From contig NZ_UYZY01000002.1 in assembly GCF_900626075.1 (NCBI RefSeq), positions 744,001 to 808,000 on the forward strand: a stretch of DNA of 64,000 nt, read 5' to 3'. Below, piece after piece: positions 61,142 through 64,000 of this stretch (positions within the stretch are counted from its first letter, which is position 1; each line of letters starts with the position of its first letter). The notes beneath the pieces are model-generated. The model saw nothing but the letters and a program-made list of their open reading frames with translations, was not told the DNA's origin and made no database searches. Origin of the DNA: Clostridium transplantifaecale. Lineage in GTDB: Bacteria; Bacillota; Clostridia; Lachnospirales; Lachnospiraceae. The translations under genes were made by a program, and so were the position numbers.

Positions 61142-62554
61142 ATGACAGTTTACACAGTTTTAACAGATTTCGCATTGGCATCCTTTTTAATCTTGATTGG
61201 ACAGCTTATACGCGCCAAGGTGCCATTTATCCAGAAGTATTTTATTCCGTCCAGCCTGATGGCAGGTTTCCTGGGACTGTTTGCGGGTCAGGAAATGCTT
61301 AATATTCTGCCGTTTTCCGACTCCATGGGGTCTTATACCAGTGTTCTGATGATCGTGATTTTCGCCGCTATCGGAATCAATGGATTTACGATCAACAAGG
61401 GCGTTTTAAAGAGAGAAGCGGAACGCGTGGTGGGATACGGCTTGTACAAGGGGGCGCAGAGCGCTCTCCAATGGTGGCTGCCCGCACTGGTGGGCGTGCT
61501 GGTTATCTCCAAAATCTGGCCGGACATTAACTATGGCTTCGGACTGCTTCTGGCGGCAGGCTTTTTAGGCGGACACGGAACGGCAGCCGCGGTCGGTACA
61601 ACCATGGCCGAACTGGGCTTTGCCGACGCCCCGGATCTTGCGATGACATCGGCAACGGTCGGCATTCTGGCAGGCGTGTTCGGAGGCCTGATTTTTATCA
61701 AGTGGGCGACGGCAAAGGGATATACCCAGTACATAAAGAGCTTTGCCTATCTGAGCGGTGATTTAAAAACAGGAATGGTCAGCAGGGAGAACCAGGAAGT
61801 GATGGGAAAAGATACGGTTTCCTCAATTGCCCTGGATCCCCTGTGCTGGCACTTAAGCCTTCTGATGGTTCCCACGGGACTCGGTTACCTGTGCAGCAAG
61901 CTGGTAAAAAGTTATTTTGCCGTCAATATTCCAAACTACGCCTGTGCGTTTATTCTGGCCCTGCTTTTCTTCTGTGTGGCCGGAGGAAGGACAGACAGCG
62001 GAATCTATAAATATATTGACAAACGCGTTAATACGCGCATCAGCGGAACATGCACCGACTACCTTGTATTTTTCGGCGTTGCCGGAATCAAGATACCGAT
62101 TATTGTGAAATATGCGGGACCGCTTCTGGTACTGATGCTGTTAGGTATCTTTATTGTATGGTTTATTCTGCGTATTTTAGGGCCGGCCATGAACCGCGAC
62201 AGCTGGTTTGAACGCTCCATCTTTGTGTACGGATATGCAACCGGCGTGTTTGCAATCGGTTTCCTTCTTCTGCGCATTGTGGACCCGGAAAATGAATCCA
62301 AGACGCTGAATGATACGGCATTTACCACACCGTTTCTCACTCCGGTGGAAACCTTTGTATGGGCGGCAGGCCCCGCAATGCTGATGGGCGGCCAGCACTG
62401 GCTGTTTATAGGAATCTTTGCCGCCATGTTCTTCGGCCTTATCATCGCGGCAATGGTAATGAAGTGGTGGTATATAAAAATTCCATTATCCGAGAGAAAG
62501 GCAATTGTGAATTACAGCGCTGACGAGCGGGATCAGGAAAGCGCGGAGGCTTAG
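61142..62554 (+). CDS. GltS-type sodium:carboxylate symporter
   Basis: 470 aa with about ten or more membrane helices. FFIPSSLMAGFLGLFAG, GLLLAAGFLGGHGTAAAVGTTMAELGF (~140-165) and a second GGQHW-containing repeat fit the sodium/glutamate symporter family. It likely imports the substrate of the cluster; glutamate or another dicarboxylate is possible, not shown. Confidence 0.85.
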   Translation: MTVYTVLTDFALASFLILIGQLIRAKVPFIQKYFIPSSLMAGFLGLFAGQEMLNILPFSDSMGSYTSVLMIVIFAAIGINGFTINKGVLKREAERVVGYGLYKGAQSALQWWLPALVGVLVISKIWPDINYGFGLLLAAGFLGGHGTAAAVGTTMAELGFADAPDLAMTSATVGILAGVFGGLIFIKWATAKGYTQYIKSFAYLSGDLKTGMVSRENQEVMGKDTVSSIALDPLCWHLSLLMVPTGLGYLCSKLVKSYFAVNIPNYACAFILALLFFCVAGGRTDSGIYKYIDKRVNTRISGTCTDYLVFFGVAGIKIPIIVKYAGPLLVLMLLGIFIVWFILRILGPAMNRDSWFERSIFVYGYATGVFAIGFLLLRIVDPENESKTLNDTAFTTPFLTPVETFVWAAGPAMLMGGQHWLFIGIFAAMFFGLIIAAMVMKWWYIKIPLSERKAIVNYSADERDQESAEA

Positions 62555-62565
62555 CAGGGTGTGCT

Positions 62566-62599
62566 GCCGGATGCAGGGGGATTATTACCCGCATCCGGC
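62566..62599 (+). terminator. Hairpin between the symporter and the 2Fe-2S gene
   Basis: GCCGGATGC and GCATCCGGC, perfect 9-bp stem with a 16-nt loop and no T-run; may reduce but not stop readthrough. Confidence 0.55.
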
Positions 62600-62653
62600 G
62601 GCATCTGTCATGGGAAAATAAAGGAACAGTTTTAAGTTACAGGAGGAACAGAC

Positions 62654-62968
62654 ATGAGAATTGAAACGCATCCGATCATTGGAAAAATAGAGAAAGGCCG
62701 GATGGTAGAATTTGAATTTGACGGCAAAAAAATAAACGGTTATGAGGGTGAGCCTATTGCAATGGCGCTTAAGGCCGCGGGAATCCAAATTCACAGATAT
62801 ACGTCAAAAAAGCATAAACCGCGCGGAATCTTCTGTGCTATCGGAAGATGTACGGACTGTGTCATGATCGTGGACGGAAAACCGAATACCCGTACGTGTG
62901 TGACTCCACTGGAAGAAGGAATGAAAGTACAGACACAGTACGGCGTCTCAGCGAAACCGGAGGAGTAA
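62654..62968 (+). CDS. Small 2Fe-2S ferredoxin-like subunit
   Basis: 104 aa. FDGKKINGYEGEPIAMALKAAGI and the cysteine pattern GIFCAIGRCTDCVMIVDGKPNTRTCVTPL (C-x4-C-x2-C-xn-C) are typical of the 2Fe-2S domain (Fer2_4) of HcnA/opine-oxidase-like enzymes. It pairs with the FAD protein 5 nt downstream. AGGAGG precedes the ATG. Confidence 0.9.
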   Translation: MRIETHPIIGKIEKGRMVEFEFDGKKINGYEGEPIAMALKAAGIQIHRYTSKKHKPRGIFCAIGRCTDCVMIVDGKPNTRTCVTPLEEGMKVQTQYGVSAKPEE

Positions 62969-62973
62969 AAATT

Positions 62974-64000
62974 ATGAAGAGATATGAATTAATTGTAATT
63001 GGAGCCGGTCCTGCCGGACTCTCCGCCGCGATCGAGGCGGCTAAACAGAACATGCAGGTGGTCGTGTTTGACGAGAATGCCCGTCCCGGCGGCCAGCTTT
63101 TTAAACAGATCCACAAGTTTTTCGGCTCGAAAGAGCACAAGGCAAAAACGAGGGGCTTTGTAATTGGGGAGGAATTGCTTGCACAGGCGGAGGAAGCGGG
63201 GGTGGAAGTGGTTTTAAACGCCACTGTAATCGGCCTTTACAGGGAAAAAGAAGTCTGTGTCATGCGTGACGGACAGATTGTTCATTATAAAGGAGACAAC
63301 ATTATTGTAGCGGCGGGAGCGGCGGAGAACATGGTTACATTCCGCGGCTGGACGCTGCCGGGAGTCATCGGGGCCGGGGCTGCCCAGACGATGATGAACC
63401 TTCACGGCGTCAAACCGGGAGAACGGATTCTGATGGTTGGTTCCGGCAACGTGGGTCTGGTCGTCAGCTTCCAGCTTCTTCAGGCGGGATGCAGGGTAGT
63501 GGGAATCATCGATGCGGCAAAGAGAATCGGCGGATATGGTGTCCATGCGGCAAAACTGGCCAGAACCGGCGTGCCATTTTATCTTTCCCACACGATCGTT
63601 GAGGCACAGGGGGATGACCATGTGACGGGAGCCGTGATAGCGGAAGTGGATGACAAGTGGCAGACGGTGCCGGGAACGGAGAAACACCTGGAAGTGGATA
63701 CAATCTGTATAGCCGTGGGCCTGTCCCCGATGTCCCAGCTCGTCCGCATGGTGGGCTGTGAGACGGTGGATGATCCCGGAAGCGGAGGAATTGTACCGGT
63801 ATGTAACGAGTACGGTGAAACCTCAATTCCCGGTATCTTTGCGGCCGGTGATGTGGCGGGAATTGAGGAGGCCAGCTCTGCGATGATACAGGGAAGAATA
63901 GCGGGGCTTGCGGCGGCCGAGAGAAGCGGCTACATGGACAAAGACAGGATGAGCAGAAAATTCGAGGAGGCCAACGGCTCCCTTTACCAGCTCCGCCAGG
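62974..64000 (+). CDS. FAD/NAD(P)-binding oxidoreductase, HcnB/opine-oxidase-like (runs off window)
   Basis: ATG at 62974, open to the window end (342 codons). N-terminal dinucleotide motif VIGAGPAGLSAAIEAAK, a second motif MVGSGNVGLVVSFQLL (~150-165) and the FAD-closing block IPGIFAAGDVAGIEEASSAMIQGRIAGLAAAE. With the 2Fe-2S subunit it forms an amino-acid or hydroxyacid dehydrogenase-like complex, whose substrate cannot be told from sequence. The C-terminus, often with a BFD-like iron-sulphur domain, is outside. Confidence 0.9.
   Translation, partial: MKRYELIVIGAGPAGLSAAIEAAKQNMQVVVFDENARPGGQLFKQIHKFFGSKEHKAKTRGFVIGEELLAQAEEAGVEVVLNATVIGLYREKEVCVMRDGQIVHYKGDNIIVAAGAAENMVTFRGWTLPGVIGAGAAQTMMNLHGVKPGERILMVGSGNVGLVVSFQLLQAGCRVVGIIDAAKRIGGYGVHAAKLARTGVPFYLSHTIVEAQGDDHVTGAVIAEVDDKWQTVPGTEKHLEVDTICIAVGLSPMSQLVRMVGCETVDDPGSGGIVPVCNEYGETSIPGIFAAGDVAGIEEASSAMIQGRIAGLAAAERSGYMDKDRMSRKFEEANGSLYQLRQ

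Overview
The window looks like the chromosome of an anaerobic Firmicute of the Clostridia/Lachnospiraceae type. The reasons are a complete bacterial V-type ATPase operon, a metNIQ-type ABC transporter, strong AGGAGG ribosome sites with GTG/TTG starts, and a sigma-54-controlled cluster built on a 2-hydroxyacyl-CoA dehydratase. Species is not assigned. Two chromosomal arms flank a 36.5-kb accessory island that sits in the 3' end of a tRNA-Lys(CTT) gene.

Left arm (1-15558): a minus-strand V-ATPase operon (order of transcription G/H-C-I-K-F-E-A-B-D; D runs off the edge), an SH3-domain membrane protein, trmB, a 47-aa basic protein, thioredoxin, a LysR regulator ending in a minisatellite, a methionine-type ABC transporter (MetN, MetI, MetQ) and the tRNA-Lys gene.

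Island (15516-52119): a 95-bp block (3' part of the tRNA plus its terminator) occurs four times in direct orientation, at 15516, 37294, 49224 and 52025, so three elements are stacked in tandem. Element 1 (about 15559-37336) is a mobilizable element: tyrosine integrase, two excisionase-like proteins, a MobC-like protein and short relaxase, YqaJ/RecT/RadC/DUF932 genes, a DNA methyltransferase between two DUF5688 paralogues, a helicase, and a low-GC operon (16884-21963) of AAA ATPase, Zn-ribbon protein, membrane protein and two paralogous GTPases behind a divergent XRE regulator, which has the look of an undescribed defence or stress cassette. Element 2 (about 37337-49266) is an inovirus (filamentous phage) prophage of a Gram-positive host: Rep, Zot/pI, pVI-like, pIII-like, pVIII-like major coat and an SSB-like protein, with its own XerC/D-type integrase and XRE repressor. 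Element 3 (about 49267-52067) is a decayed sibling in which an ISAs1-family transposase replaces nearly all of the phage core.

Several signals in the phage elements are not explained by gene content: (i) a family of inverted repeats with TGTATCTCA/TGAGATACA arms at many gene junctions; (ii) one Fst-like type I toxin-antitoxin locus in element 2 and one in element 3, whose antisense-complementary direct repeats co-vary with their own toxin start; (iii) a four-copy family of roughly 40-aa hydrophobic peptides with promoter/SD dyads that co-vary between copies; (iv) a C7 tract that puts a small membrane protein out of frame; (v) a 260-bp palindrome-rich insertion bounded by an 8-bp direct repeat.

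Right arm (52120-64000): a PAS-AAA-Fis sigma-54 activator, palindromic upstream sites and a canonical -24/-12 promoter, followed by a co-directional operon of two 2-hydroxyacyl-CoA dehydratase-family subunits, 3-hydroxyacyl-CoA dehydrogenase, enoyl-CoA hydratase, thiolase, CoA-transferase, a GltS-type carrier, a small 2Fe-2S protein and an FAD oxidoreductase cut by the window edge. Together these suggest uptake, CoA activation, dehydration and beta-oxidation-like cleavage of an unidentified carboxylic acid.
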